A DNA stretch of 64,000 bases from Holacanthus passer (Eukaryota; Chordata; Actinopteri; Pomacanthidae): the NCBI GenBank assembly GCA_025331565.1, contig JAFREQ010000026.1:682001-746000 (forward strand), written 5' to 3'. The notes beneath the pieces were generated by a model that worked only from the letters and a program-made list of their open reading frames with translations, did not search any database and was not told the DNA's origin. Made by a program: the position numbers and the translations under genes. This document shows, piece by piece, positions 23,470-36,118 of this stretch. Positions within the stretch are counted from its first letter, which is position 1. Each line of letters begins with the position of its first letter.

Positions 23470-23995
23470 AGCTGTATTAAGAGTTTATAGCCATGTTAGC
23501 GACTCAAAGCACAATGCTGCTTTGAGCTAAATGCTATATCAGCATGCTAACATGTTCACATTGACAATACTAACACGTTGATGAACAGCTATAAAGTGAA
23601 ATGTCATTTATTATTTGCATATTTAGTCACAAACCAAATTATTTGAACAATTTCAAACTGAGGATGATGGTGCTTGATGAAAAGTCAGGAGGTTACGAAA
23701 GCCATGTGGATTCATCCTCTGGGGAACATGTATTTCTGAACCAGATTTCATAGCAATGCAGCCAATATTTGTTGAGATATTTCACTAAAAAAACACGTAT
23801 TTCAACCTCTTGGTGCCAATAAATGAAAATATAAGGAATCGCCAAAGTCATCAGTTTTCATCCTCTGGGGACTATAAATGTCTGTACACAATTTCGCGGC
23901 AGTCCCTCCAACAGTTGTTGAAATATTTCAGTCTGGACCAAAGTGGTGGACGGACCGACCGACTGACAGACCGTTTTTTTCCCATTTTCCATCCA
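23470..23995 (+). repeat. Second copy of the teleost 'GCTAACATG...tcagtctggaccaaag' repeat, with internal duplication
   Basis: It opens with GAGCTAAATGCTATATCAGC-type words, then two related modules in tandem. Module one is near 23660-23780 ('gatgaaaagtcaggaggt', 'attcatcctctggggaacat', 'tttgttgagatatttcac'). Module two is near 23805-23945 ('catcctctggggact', 'acagttgttgaaatatttcagtctggaccaaagtggtgga'). It ends at 'gaccgaccgactgacagaccg'. Same family and orientation as 3890-4310. Confidence 0.8.
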
Positions 23996-24033
23996 TAGAG
24001 CCGCGCCGCTTTCTAAAAATGTAAAATCCAAAA

Positions 24034-24092
24034 CAGATGGGGGGATAGATGGGTGGAAGAATAGATGGATGGATGAAAGGAGGGATGAATCA
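24034..24092. repeat. Degenerate (GATG)n / GGATGGAT tract
   Basis: Repeated GATGG and GATAGATG words read directly. It may be tail sequence of the preceding repeat. Confidence 0.6.
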
Positions 24093-25290
24093 TTAATTTA
24101 ATCATAATGTTGTCCTTAGCGTGGCCAAAATATCATGCCAATCTGTCTAAATTATGTTTTACTACCATTATGGGGTCATTCATGGTGATAAATGCACTTG
24201 CTGTTGGTGAAGCTGTTGTCTGTGACCTTAAAGATGTGGAAATGAGCCATCAGTGAACTTGAAGCCATCTGTTGCACATCTGCAGACCGTGGATCCATCT
24301 ACTTCTAGAGGAAGAGCTGAGGAGAGGCAGACAGAGGGGAATCTCACCTTAATCTTCTGTCTATCCAGTCAGATTCCATCAGACTGCTTTCTGCCCCATA
24401 TCGCTCTGCCCTCGAAGGTTTTGTTTTAGTTAAGCCCAGCTGAGCTACCTTCAGAAATGGTGGTCCATCTTGACGTGAATGAGCTCTGACAGCTGTGGCT
24501 ATAAAGTGGAAACAGATCCGAGGCCTCCTGTATGGCCTCTGGAATTCCACAGCTCTCTGGAGCCAAATCAGCTGTCCTTTACACCTATCGATCCAAGGCC
24601 ATTGATTCCTCCGCCGATTTAATTTGCTTTCTGGGCTCTGATTAGTAATGATTTACAGAGCCCTTTGTTCGCCATGCAAAACCTTAAAGCAATCCTTTTG
24701 ATGATTTATCTATTTTTCCTTCTGTGCTCTTTCATGTATGAACCTTAAAAATTCATAGGTTATGACCCCACCCACCAGAGAGGGGTGCGTTGTGCCCTCT
24801 GGTGATCAGTGGGAATTGGAGGAGCTTGTTTTCACCTCACCACAGTAAATCTAGTAGCAGAGGTCATCAACTCAAGAGACACTCCCACGAAATGACGAGC
24901 TGACAGGTTCCTGCTGTTGGCCCACTAAACTATTGACAACTGCAGCAGCGTCAAAATGTTTGTTATAAACTGATTTCTAAATATCTATACTGCCTGTCTC
25001 TATTAATGCATATATATTAAGTATTCCTTGATAAAAGCAATCAGTACTATTATTAACTTTGAACCCTCAGATTACTTGTTGCTATATGATTAGTAATGGC
25101 ACTGCATTTTAATGAAAGGTGGTGCCAAGGATTTGCTAAAGATTCAGTGGATTTATTCTAAAGGAGGAGGAAGACCTTGTACTTGATTTTTGATTTGTAA
25201 TGATTCTTCATGCATGAAATTATTTATCCTGTAGGAGGCATAAAGATCCCCTAACATCCAGCAAACACAGGTCAGTTTGTCACCACCTGA
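24093..25290. other. Non-coding stretch, nothing recognised
   Basis: Unique sequence. No plausible exon. Moderately AT-rich after 24980. Confidence 0.4.
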
Positions 25291-25294
25291 TGAA

Positions 25295-25455
25295 TCTAAA
25301 TCTAATGTTCACTCACTTTTTAGCTCCAGTTTTGTCCACCAACTCCTGCAAAAACGAGAACATTTCAATGAGACAAACAATAATGAGAAGTGCATCAAAA
25401 CAATAAGCTAAAAGCAGCTAAAAGCTGTAGAAATGTATGTTGATCCTCAGCATGA
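25295..25455 (-). repeat. Fragment of a teleost repeat, inverted relative to the copy at 39.2-39.7 kb
   Basis: Words TTTTTAGCTCCAGTTTTG, GCATCAAAACAATAAGCTAA and AAAGCTGTAGA are, in reversed order and complement, the same as those at 39290-39510 in this window. The shared order shows both are one family. It has no coding capacity. Confidence 0.65.
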
Positions 25456-26420
25456 TCATTTTTTAAAATTTGAATATATTTTTTAATATACTGTATATAT
25501 ATATACATACTACACATACTGGAAATACACCTGCACAGATGTCATCTGATATATTGCAGTTATGTAGGTTTGTAGATAAGTAAGGCAAACCATATTTTCT
25601 TTACACACATATGAGGGGACGTCCTGTAATGTAAATTCTATTAGGTTTCAGTAACATTTGAGAATCATATTTGTGACATTTCTGAAAAATGCAGGGGCTG
25701 AGAGTATCAAGAGTGAACATACAAAAATAGCCGACATTGCAGAGAGCAACCCTGCATGCCATGCTCTCCACTCGGTGTAACCTCCTCCCACCATGCGGTG
25801 CAGAAAGAGCTCTGAGGTCACAGCTGCAGCGCGCGGGGGATGTCAGGGCAGGCCGGGTGGAAACCTGGGCCTGAGAGGAGAGCTTTTTGTTGAAGGGAAG
25901 ATTTAGAGACTGTCTCCTGCTGTCAGGATGGAGGGCAGGAAGTGAAACTAGTACCATAGCTTCACAGCTGGAGCCCCTCCCCCACCGTGACCCAGTGACT
26001 CTGTGGTGTTTACAACACAGTGATAAAACATGAGAACAACTTGCATGGGCAACAAATATTGACATGAAAACTAGAAGCCAAAAGTTCTGCACTCCTAAGA
26101 GGCTTTCACAATAACTATAGCAGCATAATGGCAGGAACGTCTTATAGGAGTATTTTTTCTACAATCCTGAAAAGTGCATTAATAAGCTGCTTGATAAAGA
26201 GGTCACATACTATAAGAGATCAGTAGATTCAAGTAAAGATGAGGCAAGAAGATGATATCAGTCATATGTCTGTGCATAAATTATGGACCTGGAATCAGGA
26301 GGTGTTTGGCTGAGCACGAAGACTGAAAACCAACATGTCTCTACTAAGAGCACAAATCGTCAACAAAAAAGGCCAGGCCAGATGTTTTGTCTTTTTCCAG
26401 CGTTTATGATAACTGAATGT
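25456..26420. other. Non-coding stretch with the longest chance ORF
   Basis: It starts with an AT-rich patch (TATATATATA near 25494). The 163-codon minus ORF at 25601-26092 has scattered Cys/His/Arg, no domain and no flanking splice logic. I regard it as chance. Confidence 0.5.
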
Positions 26421-26423
26421 CAA

Positions 26424-26500
26424 GCTGAAGGAATAGTTTAACATTTTGGGAAATATATTTATTCAGTCCATACCTTCTATCTCTATCATTTTCACACACA
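26424..26500 (+). repeat. 5' fragment of a TIR MITE ('aggaatagtttaacattttggg' family)
   Basis: AATAGTTTAACATTTTGGG followed by AAATATATTTATTC is the left end of a common percomorph MITE. A longer copy of the same family lies at 40941-41195. The rest is missing here. Confidence 0.6.
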
Positions 26501-28522
26501 CACACAAAAAAATCAAATGTTAATTATCACACTTGCAATACTATGTCAGCCACTTAGCAGAGCCCCATCCGTAGATGTCAACATCACCTTGACTGTAGAC
26601 TCAATACAGTTTGATAGTATTGGGTTGAGTATCAATATTTGATTAAAATTATGCAAGGGCAAGTTTGAACATTGACTTACCTACTTGGTTTGATTTGATA
26701 ACCACTGTATAGTAAAAAATAAATAATTGTATTCATATTTGTTGTAATGGAATTACCAACACAGTGTGTAAATCAGAGCTGACAGGGCTTTAACTACCAG
26801 GAAGTAAGATTTCCATGTGGAGCTGATGTGAAATAAAGGAAAGGCACGTAACCTCTGGTGTGTAAATGTGAATGTTTGCCCCGAGTCATTTGCCTGCCAA
26901 CAGACGTGAAGACTCGGGGGAAATGAGGTGTGACACACGGGCCCACACACGCCAGGTTGTGGCAGTTGTTGCTTTGATGATCCTGCGAGCTTATGGGTCT
27001 CCAGGTGAAACGCAACTCCTCGTCCCAGACGTTGACTGTAAATATCCGACTGTTGTCTACACCACACAAGTAGGGGTTTGACTTTCCCTTCACACCCTTT
27101 CAAGCTATTTTGGCTTGTGCGTTATTCACAGTCTTCCTGAGACCTTTTCTGATTTGTTGTATTACAAAGCAACACCTCAGTAGATTATTATCCTTTGTTT
27201 GGTGCGTTCGGGATGGTCTGTGTGGAACAATGAGGGGAGATCGTCTCTGATTATTTGGAGGCTGCTGATAATTGATTATGATATTTGAGCTCTGTCTGCA
27301 GCAGCACAGGAGACTACAAGCTCTGTCGGGCAACTGGCTTCACGATAACCCCACACCTGGCCTGATGGTGAGATATAAACAGAAGGAGCCTTGATCAGCT
27401 CAAGATACCCCATCTTAAAATAATCTAAAGCACCACATTCGAAAAGTTGGGGAAAACAAACTTCTTAGAGATGAAAGCAGTCTGTGTGCGTGCATTCCCA
27501 AAAATCAAAGACCACCTATGATTCCTGGTATGTAAGATCATGTGAGGTGACATTGATAATAAAACCAATTTGTTTTCAATCAGAAAGAACATCTTGTGCC
27601 GAGATTCCTCTGTGTTTTCAGAAACAGGCCTTGATTATTGTTCTGCCCTTGCCTTCAAAGTAAGCTTCAATAACACTGCCTCACTCGCTGGTGTCAAAAG
27701 TACAAGGCCTCCGAATACACACTGTCACATTCTCTCTTTCTGTCAAATGATTCCTTTCTGTCTTTGCACTTTGTTTGCCATCAAAAAACATCAAGCCGGG
27801 GCCTGCTTGTTGTTTTCAGGCTCTCTGTTTGTGTTTGTATATGTGAGTGTGTAAGTGCATGCATTTTACGAGCACAGTGGGTGTGCCCTGAAACACATAG
27901 TAAGCCGATGATGGCTTGTGACGGCCTGATTGATTTCTGTCAGAAATAAAGCGAGCCGAGGCTGCACGGAGACAGCAGGTGGACGTTTCTGTTAATGGCA
28001 GGTCGGCCCAGCCAGACTCCACTGGGACACCTGGAGTGAGTGGAGCTCTATGCTCTTAAGGTCAGGGAACAAGTGTGTGTATGTGTGTATTCGACACGCT
28101 CTACGCACACAAACAAACAGAGTTGCTGGAGCGTAGCATGATGTCTGATACAGGATACAGGTGTTTCTTTATGCGCATTCAGTGATAATTGACCGTTCAC
28201 TAAAAGCGATTCCACTCCTAGTCTAGTCTAGTAACCATAACTAGACATGGCAAGTGTGTCGAGCTTGTGATTTCTCTGCTTGTTGAAGTGATGTGCACGG
28301 GGCTGCAGAAGGGCCCTGTTTTATAAACATGCGTCTCAGGTGATGCGACCACCTGGATGGACAGGTCTGAGTACGTCAGTTCACACCTGGCATTAACATA
28401 CGTCTCCACATGCGTCACCCGTGATCGGATCTCAGCTTCCCCACTCTGTATACAAATAAACATGTACAAATACCAAACAGTAGGAGCCAACATCCTGGAA
28501 CTTATCGACTCACACATACACA
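26501..28522. other. Non-coding stretch, nothing recognised
   Basis: A short (CA) run lies at about 26494-26506. Overlapping ORFs of 99 and 116 codons on minus at 26753-27103 have no domain. Short direct words CTAGT are repeated near 28218-28232. No repeat family assigned. Confidence 0.4.
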
Positions 28523-28852
28523 AAGAAAGAAATAACTTAATGTATAACGTTTACTGAATTTACAAGAAGGCCCAAATAATTAAGAATGCTTTGTAGACAG
28601 CTTTTTACAAAGTTTATAAAGCCTAATACAACAATTCACAAAATTGGACAATGGAAGTCTGTTGACTTTCTCCATGGGTGACAAAGAAGCAGCCTTTTTT
28701 ATTGGTTATTGTTAACTGTATTTGTAAACTGACACAATCTTTTTTACAAGGAAAGAAACAACTTAATATATTGCATTTAAGCCAAAATTACAAGAAAGCA
28801 GGAATGATTAAGAATTTGCCATAGCCATTTCACAAAGTTCATTAAGCTTCTC
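28523..28852. repeat. Diverged direct repeat, two units of about 105 bp, 225-bp period
   Basis: Unit 1 (28523-28627) and unit 2 (28748-28852) align along their length: AAGAAAG.AA.AACTTAAT, then TTACAAGAA, then ATTAAGAAT, then CACAAAG/TACAAAG, then AAGC. About two thirds of bases match by eye. The 120-base spacer is not repeated. I do not recognise the unit as a known element. Confidence 0.6.
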
Positions 28853-28859
28853 CTCGCTT

Positions 28860-31800
28860 GACAACGCTCAAAATTGCACGATTTTTAAGGTAGTCTAGGG
28901 ATAATGCGGTTACTAGTTCCACAGTGAAATCAATTTAAACAGACAGTGAGTTCACAAACATCTGCTGCTTATCTTGGCAGGTAAGAGAGTCCAACGTGTA
29001 ATTTGCATCACAGTGAACCAAATGGAAATCAGATCATGTGTTTTGTGTGTAACCCACTTACACAGAGGACGTCACTTGAGTGGGTGGTCCTTCAATGTGG
29101 CCCTGGACATATTCATATACACGCTGCTAAAAGAATGAGTCCATATGTGTCCCAGACCGTCAATGTGTCTTACTTGAGCTGTCCACTGGTGATCACACAA
29201 TAATGAACAATGATAACGTTGATGTTAAGGTGTGACCAGGACCAAAGATGGATAACAAGTGTATAAAGAATTTGGAGGGTGGTGTCTTTTTTACAATCTT
29301 TCCAAAACTAAAAATACAAAAGCAGAAGTGTAAGGAATGGATTTAACAGGGTGGGGTGGGGCTTAGTGAGCCGTCAATTGTCCCTTAGAAGAAGCCTTTA
29401 TGTCCTGTCTGGGTGCTACTTCCTGCCTCCACCCACACTCCTCTCATCTTTTTCCCTTTTCTCGTCTTTTCTCCCATTTTCCTCTCCTTTGCTGTGGTGG
29501 CTGTGGTCGGGTGTCCTCTCACCTCTCCTCCCCAGAGGGCCCTCTCCCTTATTCAGTTCCCCCTTATCTGCCACATCAAAGGATCTCATTACGAGCTGTG
29601 ACACCAGCCCCATCCTGAGCCAACCTGTTCCTACCATCACATTTAAATAGCATCACATTGTATTCATAATAGGTAATGTCATGCACTGCGGTCTCTGATG
29701 TCTCGCTGATCCCTCTTTCCTTTTCTTTCCTTTCCACTTTCCACTCTCCCCATTTCAACCCCACATGCCCGACAGACGCCCCTCTATAAAATTCCCTTTT
29801 ATTTATAGCTTGTTTGCTTTTTATAAGGCAGCTGTGTAGACCAAAGTCGCTCGTCTTGTTTGATGTGCACATCTCTCATCTGTGATTACGAAGTGAATCT
29901 TAAAAAAAAAGAGGACAGGCTGTTAAATGAAACGACTGGAGTGGAGCCTCCTTAGTGAAGATAATTCTGCACGCATTTTATTTGCCTTCTCTCCATCGAC
30001 GGCACATAATTTGTGTCTGAGATCCTTTCTGAAGACCCCCAGCACTCTTTCCAGCAGACAGAGGGGCCCTGTTTGGCAATCCCCCGTGGAAGCTTCAGCA
30101 TCCCAGACCCTACCTGTTAGTCCAGGAGTCCCAGAGCTGCAGCCGGGGCTGTAATTAACAGGAGTGGGGTCTCACTCTTGTCGCTTGCCACCCTCATTTA
30201 CCCACTTAATTTATTTACTAAACAGAGCGTTGGCTCAGCTCGCGCTCATGTTCCGGGTAACGCTCTCCACACCGGCAGGGCTGTTAAAGAAGAGAGCCGA
30301 GCTTTCCCGGTGTGTCGTAAATAATCTTCGTGGCAGACTTTACTGGGGCCGCTGAGCGCAGCCAGAGATGAATCTGATTGTAATAGCGGATGGGGAGCTT
30401 TCGTGAGCTGCATTTATCATGACCAATGTGAAGACAATGGTGTCCGTCAGGAATAATGGATCTTTAACTTTGTGCTCACTCGTTTGACAGATATCACTCA
30501 TTCCCCACCTACCGACAGCCAATTAAAGCAGTATACAGTCTAACCTAGATGCTCTCACTCGACTGACCCAGCTACAGCGTGCAGGTGTGTGTGCGTGTAC
30601 AATCGGTGTGTATCGTATTGGTGGGGGAGAGAGGGCACATGCAGAGTTTAGGCAGAGAAAGCACAACTGCAAGGATAACTTCTCCATCTCTTCCAGACAT
30701 TTATCTGACACTTGAGAGTAATAGATGAAGGTTGCAGCATTTTTGGAAGGGTATGCTAGAGTTTTATTTCACAGGATGTTTTGTTTTTCCCGTAGAGGAT
30801 TTATTTTGGCAGGGCTGTTACTCAGAAGCGCTGCTCTTTCCTCCCTACTCTCTTCCTCTCTATCTATCTCTGTCCTCTCTTCATCTCCATCCTTTATTTC
30901 TCTCTGAGGCGCTGTCTCTTCCTTACAGCCTCCCCTCCGTTTGATAAACTTTTGAGATTTTGTATAACAAAGCACACAAGAAACAGCAGCCACGAGAAGA
31001 AAAAAAAAAGGACAATCACACTGTCAAGGTGCTTTGAAGAGCAGAGCACTGCAGCAGCAGATTAATGTCCTCATAAAGCGAGGGAGCTGATTTTGATGGA
31101 GGACTTTATAGATTTTGTAGGTGGACCACCTCCTTTGGGTGATATTTCTTTTCTCTTTTGTTCTACATACTTGAGGTAAAAGAGAGAAAGGGTGTGGAAA
31201 TGAGAGAGTGGGAGTGAGCGCAGGGGTTGATGGTGACAGTGACAATAACCAGATCAGCTACACAGTCAGTCATGTATATGAAAATCTCCGCCTTGTGGGA
31301 GACCGGCGTACTGTTACAATGATTATTACCTCTCAGGAACAATAGACAGTATGCATCGCCTTTAGCCTTGTCCTCCGAACGTACACACACTCTCTCTCAC
31401 ACACGTACAGAGTTTTCAAACAGCTGAAAACTGCCATTGATATTGCACCATGAAGAGGCAATTGTCCAAGAATATTGGCCCCTTACAAACAATGAATCAC
31501 TAGTTACTATGGAAATGGAGTCAAAAAGAAAACAGCGGTGGCTATTGACGTGGGCAGGTAATGAAATGATAATACCCCGCAGATGGAACGGTTGTCAAGG
31601 AGTCATTGACCTTGATTCCTCCCAGAGTTCCTTTCTGTTCCCTCTGCTCAGGGTTGATAAGAGCAAACAAGGAACGTGCAGCATCAAAAGATCCGTCAGA
31701 TCGCTTTTGTCTTACCACAAGTTTAAAATGTGACACAAATGGGAAATATTTTAGAATTTTAGCCTTAGCGTGCAATGAGTGTCTGTGTTTGATGATGACA

Positions 31801-32300
31801 AACAGAAGTGAGGGTCTATCCTCTACTGGTGAGTAAAGACTACTGGAGTGATAACTCAGATGGTGTTTACTTTTTATAAAATCAAAAGCAAACAGCAGCC
31901 CTTCCTGAACATTAACTATATGTGATTGCATATTTGTCTGGAGGGCAAACAGGGAGTGTGTGGAATACAAAAGCTTCATGCTATATATCTTCCCTTTTTT
32001 GTTGGGACCTCGTGATGAAATTCAATTTGATGGCCCAAACTGCAGTAAAAAGAGAGGCTTGATGGAGGAGAGTTGAGCCCGAGCCACGCGAGCCAGGGTA
32101 AGGAGACCTCCCTCTGGGCCTGGCAGCCCAATCCAGTTCATCGATTTTCTGTCTTCTCCTTCAACATCTGGAATGCGCCATACCCAATAGATTATGACAA
32201 ACGTGCCCGCCAGAGACCAGCGATCCTCTAATTGAACTTGATGGACTACAGTTCAGGATCAAAGGTTGGGAAAATTCGGTGACAGAGCAGGTTTCTCTAC
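28860..32300. other. Non-coding stretch, nothing firmly recognised
   Basis: There is a pyrimidine-rich segment at 29420-29580 (on + reads CTCTCCTCCCCAG near 29527-29536) and another CT-rich patch at about 30838-30935. Neither is followed by a convincing coding frame. Many ORFs of 60-145 codons are chance. Confidence 0.4.
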
Positions 32301-32313
32301 TCCTCCCCAAGTC

Positions 32314-32320
32314 TATAAAA
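32314..32320 (+). promoter_or_regulatory. TATAAAA box candidate
   Basis: A good TATAAAA with G/C-rich flanks sits about 110 bases before a well-placed ATG (32430). A single TATA match is weak evidence for a promoter. There is no CpG enrichment around it. Confidence 0.2.
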
Positions 32321-32429
32321 GAGACTGAGGTCTCAGGGAAAAAAGGCGTGTCTTCTGTCCAACTGACTCTCCTCTCTTGTCTTCTCCATGACCGTGGACA
32401 GCTAGACGTTCACCGCACCGCTGAGCACA

Positions 32430-32513
32430 ATGGAGTCAGTGCTTTACAATAACAACCTCCTGCCAAAAGCACAAAAAAACAAGGCAGGAGAAAAGCTCAC
32501 TGCTCTATTTTGA
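32430..32513 (+). CDS. 27-codon short ORF downstream of TATA candidate
   Basis: The ATG has a favourable Kozak context (A at -3, G at +4). It encodes 27 residues beginning MESVLYNNNLLPKAQKNKAG and stops at TGA 32511-32513. No homology is recognised, and a stretch this short can easily be chance. Listed only because of the upstream TATA box. Confidence 0.1.
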   Translation: MESVLYNNNLLPKAQKNKAGEKLTALF

Positions 32514-35258
32514 TGAAAGTAACAAGCACAGCTTGTTGTAAATAGGCTTTCTGAAGCCTGAGGCAGCTTTTCTCCCCAGGGGACGTGCTTTCTGCATCTC
32601 TCCCAGGGTTGCTGTCGCCAAAAGGTTCTCTCTGTAAGGGAAAAAGGAGGCACAAACAAGAAGTTGCTTCAGCTCTTCTGGCAAGAGGAAATCATCCTTC
32701 AGTAGGGCACACTAGCTTGGATTTACCATCCATTCAGATTAGGAATAAGATGTTTGGGTTACAATACTCGATTGTGTATGGACCTTTTTGTTAGCTGCAT
32801 TGTTAGGATTACAGTCCAGGTGCACACAGAGACACATTGTTAGCTGAGTGTGTCGAGGTGTTGAGCTACTGAGGAAAGAGGTAGCGCCCTGTCTGCCTGT
32901 GAGCTCTTCCTCCTGATCCCTGATAACTCGGATGTGTGCTTATTCAAATGGGTTTTGCTCCGGGCACCCTCTTGCAAATCAGGTACCATCCGCACTGGCA
33001 TTGTCACACAAATTAGAAACGGATGTTTTGGGCAGAGCAGAGGTGCAGAGTCTGTGGACATAGTTAGGCCTGGTTTCTTTGACGTGTTAGTGTCTCTCTC
33101 CACACCTCTGCAGGAAGCTCAACCACGGGACTGAGTCTGTCTCATCTCTTTCTCCCTTTAAGAGGGAAAAAGGACGTGAAAGATGATTGTCTCCAACCTG
33201 CCACCCACATTTGAGAGTAGTTTTTTTCTTTTAATAAATCTCCTCAAACCTCTCTCTTCAGTTACCTTTCTCCCCAATGCCTATAAGCCCCTCTGATCCT
33301 TTCCAATAATAATGGCATTGCCAGCCAATCTCTCTGAAAATGGGTTCAGCGCATACCTAATCCCATTTAATTACTTAGACACACAGGGCTCAGGACACAC
33401 TCCTCAGGCGGCGGCCCCCCCCTCTGTAAGCATGCCCTGTTTGCACCCCATCCACCTCTTCTCATGAATTATGGATCCCTGGCTGCAAGGCGAGGGGTGA
33501 TCATTCCGCCTGCTCTGTCATAAGGCTCAGGGAGAGCCTTAGCTCAGTGCAAATATGGTGCCTGTCTGGGGTTGAGGTGCCCTATTGTGCATGGTATTAA
33601 AAGCTCACCACTCTCCCTCTCAGTCCCTCCACCGCTGCAGAGCTCGCAGCAGGGGGGCAGGGGTAATCGCACAGGCCTTCCAGCACTCTGCTCAACTGCA
33701 GTCGGGCTCACGCTGACCGGCATTATGGCTGACAGTCATCATACCTGAGAGGTGGGGAGAAATGAAAAGGAGATGGAAGCTGAAAACTGGAGAAATGGGC
33801 TGAATCAGCCCGGTTTTACTGTTGATTTGTCAGCACAAATGCCAGTTTACACAGTGAGAAAACATCAACACTTTCTGTGTGATCGAATGTCAAAGTCCGC
33901 CCGACCCTGTGCTCTGGGTGATGTAATGGTGATATGACTTGAACAGACAGTCCCTGAATGATAAGGGTTTTTGAATGCCAGGCAGTGGCTGTTTGCTTTT
34001 TTAACAGGGATATCTGTGCGCTATCTGAACATTGTGAGTGGTTGCAGTTGAATCCAGTCACTGCCACAACATTAGCAGCTGTGTACAGCGGAGGAGCACA
34101 CTGGATAAATCGTGTTGTCCACTCCTCATGTGCTTGCCTGACGGCATCAGACCTCTCCTTTCCTGCTGCTATCAGATGCTTCAGCCGCACACACTCTCTG
34201 ATATGCTGTTCTCTTGTGTCACAACCTGGTTGCAAACATGATGACACATTTGAGAAAAAAAAGTCTACAAGAGCCTTCATCAGGATTGTGTATATTCAGA
34301 GAAACAGCTAAATAAAGTACAAGACGGCCACCTAAGGACTCTATAATTGGCAATGTCACAGTTCTCCCCTTGCCTTAGGAAAAGAAAAGAAAGATGATGT
34401 CTGTGTCAGCTCTGAGATGGTTCGATGCTGTCTGTCAGGGCCCTGAGCACATTTCCCTGAGCTTGATACAGACAGGGCTTGTCTCGCTGCCCTCAGCAGC
34501 AGACAGACGTCTCATCTCTATCTCTCCAGATTTCTACCTAATCTGTTTCTCTCCCCTTGGCCTCTCTTCATGAATCTGTCATAAATCATTTTTGGATTCT
34601 GGCCCCGTTTGCACAGACGGTTTCATAAAGGGAGAGGAATGGGCATCAGATATCCAGACTAAATAGCGATCAAATTACACGGGATATGAAATGCTGTAGT
34701 TTGGAATCCATTATACTACTCAATAAGAGTCTTCTCACTGTAATATGTCAGCTCTGGCCCTGAAGGGACAAAAGCACAGATGGTACTGTATATGTGCAAT
34801 ATGCATATGACTGAACAGTCTAATAACTATGGTTGACAGCTGAGTGAACAACATACAAGCTGAGTGCACACAACTTGCTCAAAATACAAGCCTGCCTCCG
34901 TGTTAATCTTACCGTATGTACATTAGAATTTGCCTGATTGAAGCTTATTTTGTTTATTATACAAAGACGCTCAAAAATACAATAAAACAGTTGGAGACCT
35001 TGAAAATGAGTTCAATCCGCCCACAGCAGGTGCTCTTATCCACAGATGAGGGTTCATGTAATGCTCAGCCTTCTTTAGTGGTTACATTGATTCTGCAGGT
35101 TAATTACAATTTTTTTTTTGTTTTTTTCACTTTCAAGTTCACATGAAAACAACTAATTACATTCAATAACAAACTAAAGTGATGATCGCACTAAATGGAC
35201 TGGACCTATCTTCCTCCATCTGTTAAAACCGCTGCCTTTTCCCTTTTTCAATTTTTTT
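32514..35258. other. Non-coding stretch, nothing recognised
   Basis: ORFs of 154 codons (33816-34280, minus) and 117 codons (33958-34311, plus) overlap antiparallel with no domain. A segment at about 33300-33410 is unique and could be a conserved element. T-run at about 35110-35118. Confidence 0.4.
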
Positions 35259-35259
35259 A

Positions 35260-35800
35260 TTTTAAGGGCTCTTCATTTTGACAAGTGTCATTGAAAAATT
35301 TCCGTCACCACGGCAACGGCAGACTCATTACATTTAATCCACTAATTGCTAACTCGCCCCACAATTGGCTGTAATTGCTTTGGGGGACACGTTGGTATGC
35401 AGAGCAAGGCTACTTCTGCCGGCGTCGGACAAAGGCCAGAAATGAAAGATGGTGCAGTGGAAACTGCGCCCACGAAATCCAACAACCCCCCGTCCAAAAT
35501 CTCCTAGTGCAATATTAATTAATGGGGATGGTTGCCATGGTGATTGATCACCATATTCTCTGTCAGCAGTATTTAGTCAAATGGGCCCTAATGTTTGTTT
35601 GTTAATGGAGCAGTAAACAATACCGCTGGAAGTCTTTTATTACCTCCTCAGCAGCTCTGCTAGCACCTGGGCCATTCAACAGCGCGCAGCAACATCAAAT
35701 GAAAGAGAGGAAATCTACTCGCTCTGATAAATTGCAATTCTTTTGGCTCTCATGGTTAGCGAGACTGGGCAATGGAGACTGAGAGCGACCTAACATGACG
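35260..35800. promoter_or_regulatory. Enhancer-like block with RFX X-box and palindrome
   Basis: This is the most convincing regulatory-looking block. A full RFX X-box GTCACCACGGCAAC lies at 35304-35317 (GTNRCC, 2-base spacer, RGYAAC). Next come CATTTAATCCACTAATTGCT and CACAATTGGCTGTAATTGCT near 35330-35380. At 35515-35522 is TTAATTAA, then GTTGCCATGG and the inverted pair ATGGTGAT / ATCACCAT (35537-35544 and 35547-35554). It is unique, lacks ORFs and simple repeats, and is GC-balanced. This is the texture of deeply conserved developmental enhancers. Conservation itself is not shown here. Confidence 0.4.
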
Positions 35801-36084
35801 GCATTGTAATACGTCCAACAATACTGAAGCCATTCCAGACTGCAAAAAAATCCCTGCTGCATGTAATGACTTGAAAGAAGCGAGCTACATTAGAAAGGAC
35901 ATCAGAGTGCACTCGGTGTGTGCACGTCTGCCCAGCCAAACACAGGATCCTTTTATAAGATCAGTCATCTTTCTATTTATTTAGGTAATGTCTTTGATGG
36001 TATCAGTGTCGTCATTAACATGAGTCACACAAATGATGGTGAGATGATGAAAACATATAGGGTGACCAAACTGCTTTTAGCTTA
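35801..36084. other. Non-coding stretch, nothing recognised
   Basis: Unique sequence continuing the preceding block; no additional motif. Confidence 0.35.

Positions 36085-36118
<34 letters not shown>

Noticed and set aside
25601..26092. 163-codon ORF on minus, the longest in the window
   Set aside because: No domain, irregular Cys/Arg/His content, no start or splice context, and a length expected by chance in 64 kb on six frames.
33816..34280. 154-codon minus ORF, overlapped by a 117-codon plus ORF
   Set aside because: No recognisable domain; antiparallel open frames in the same stretch suggest low stop density, not coding.
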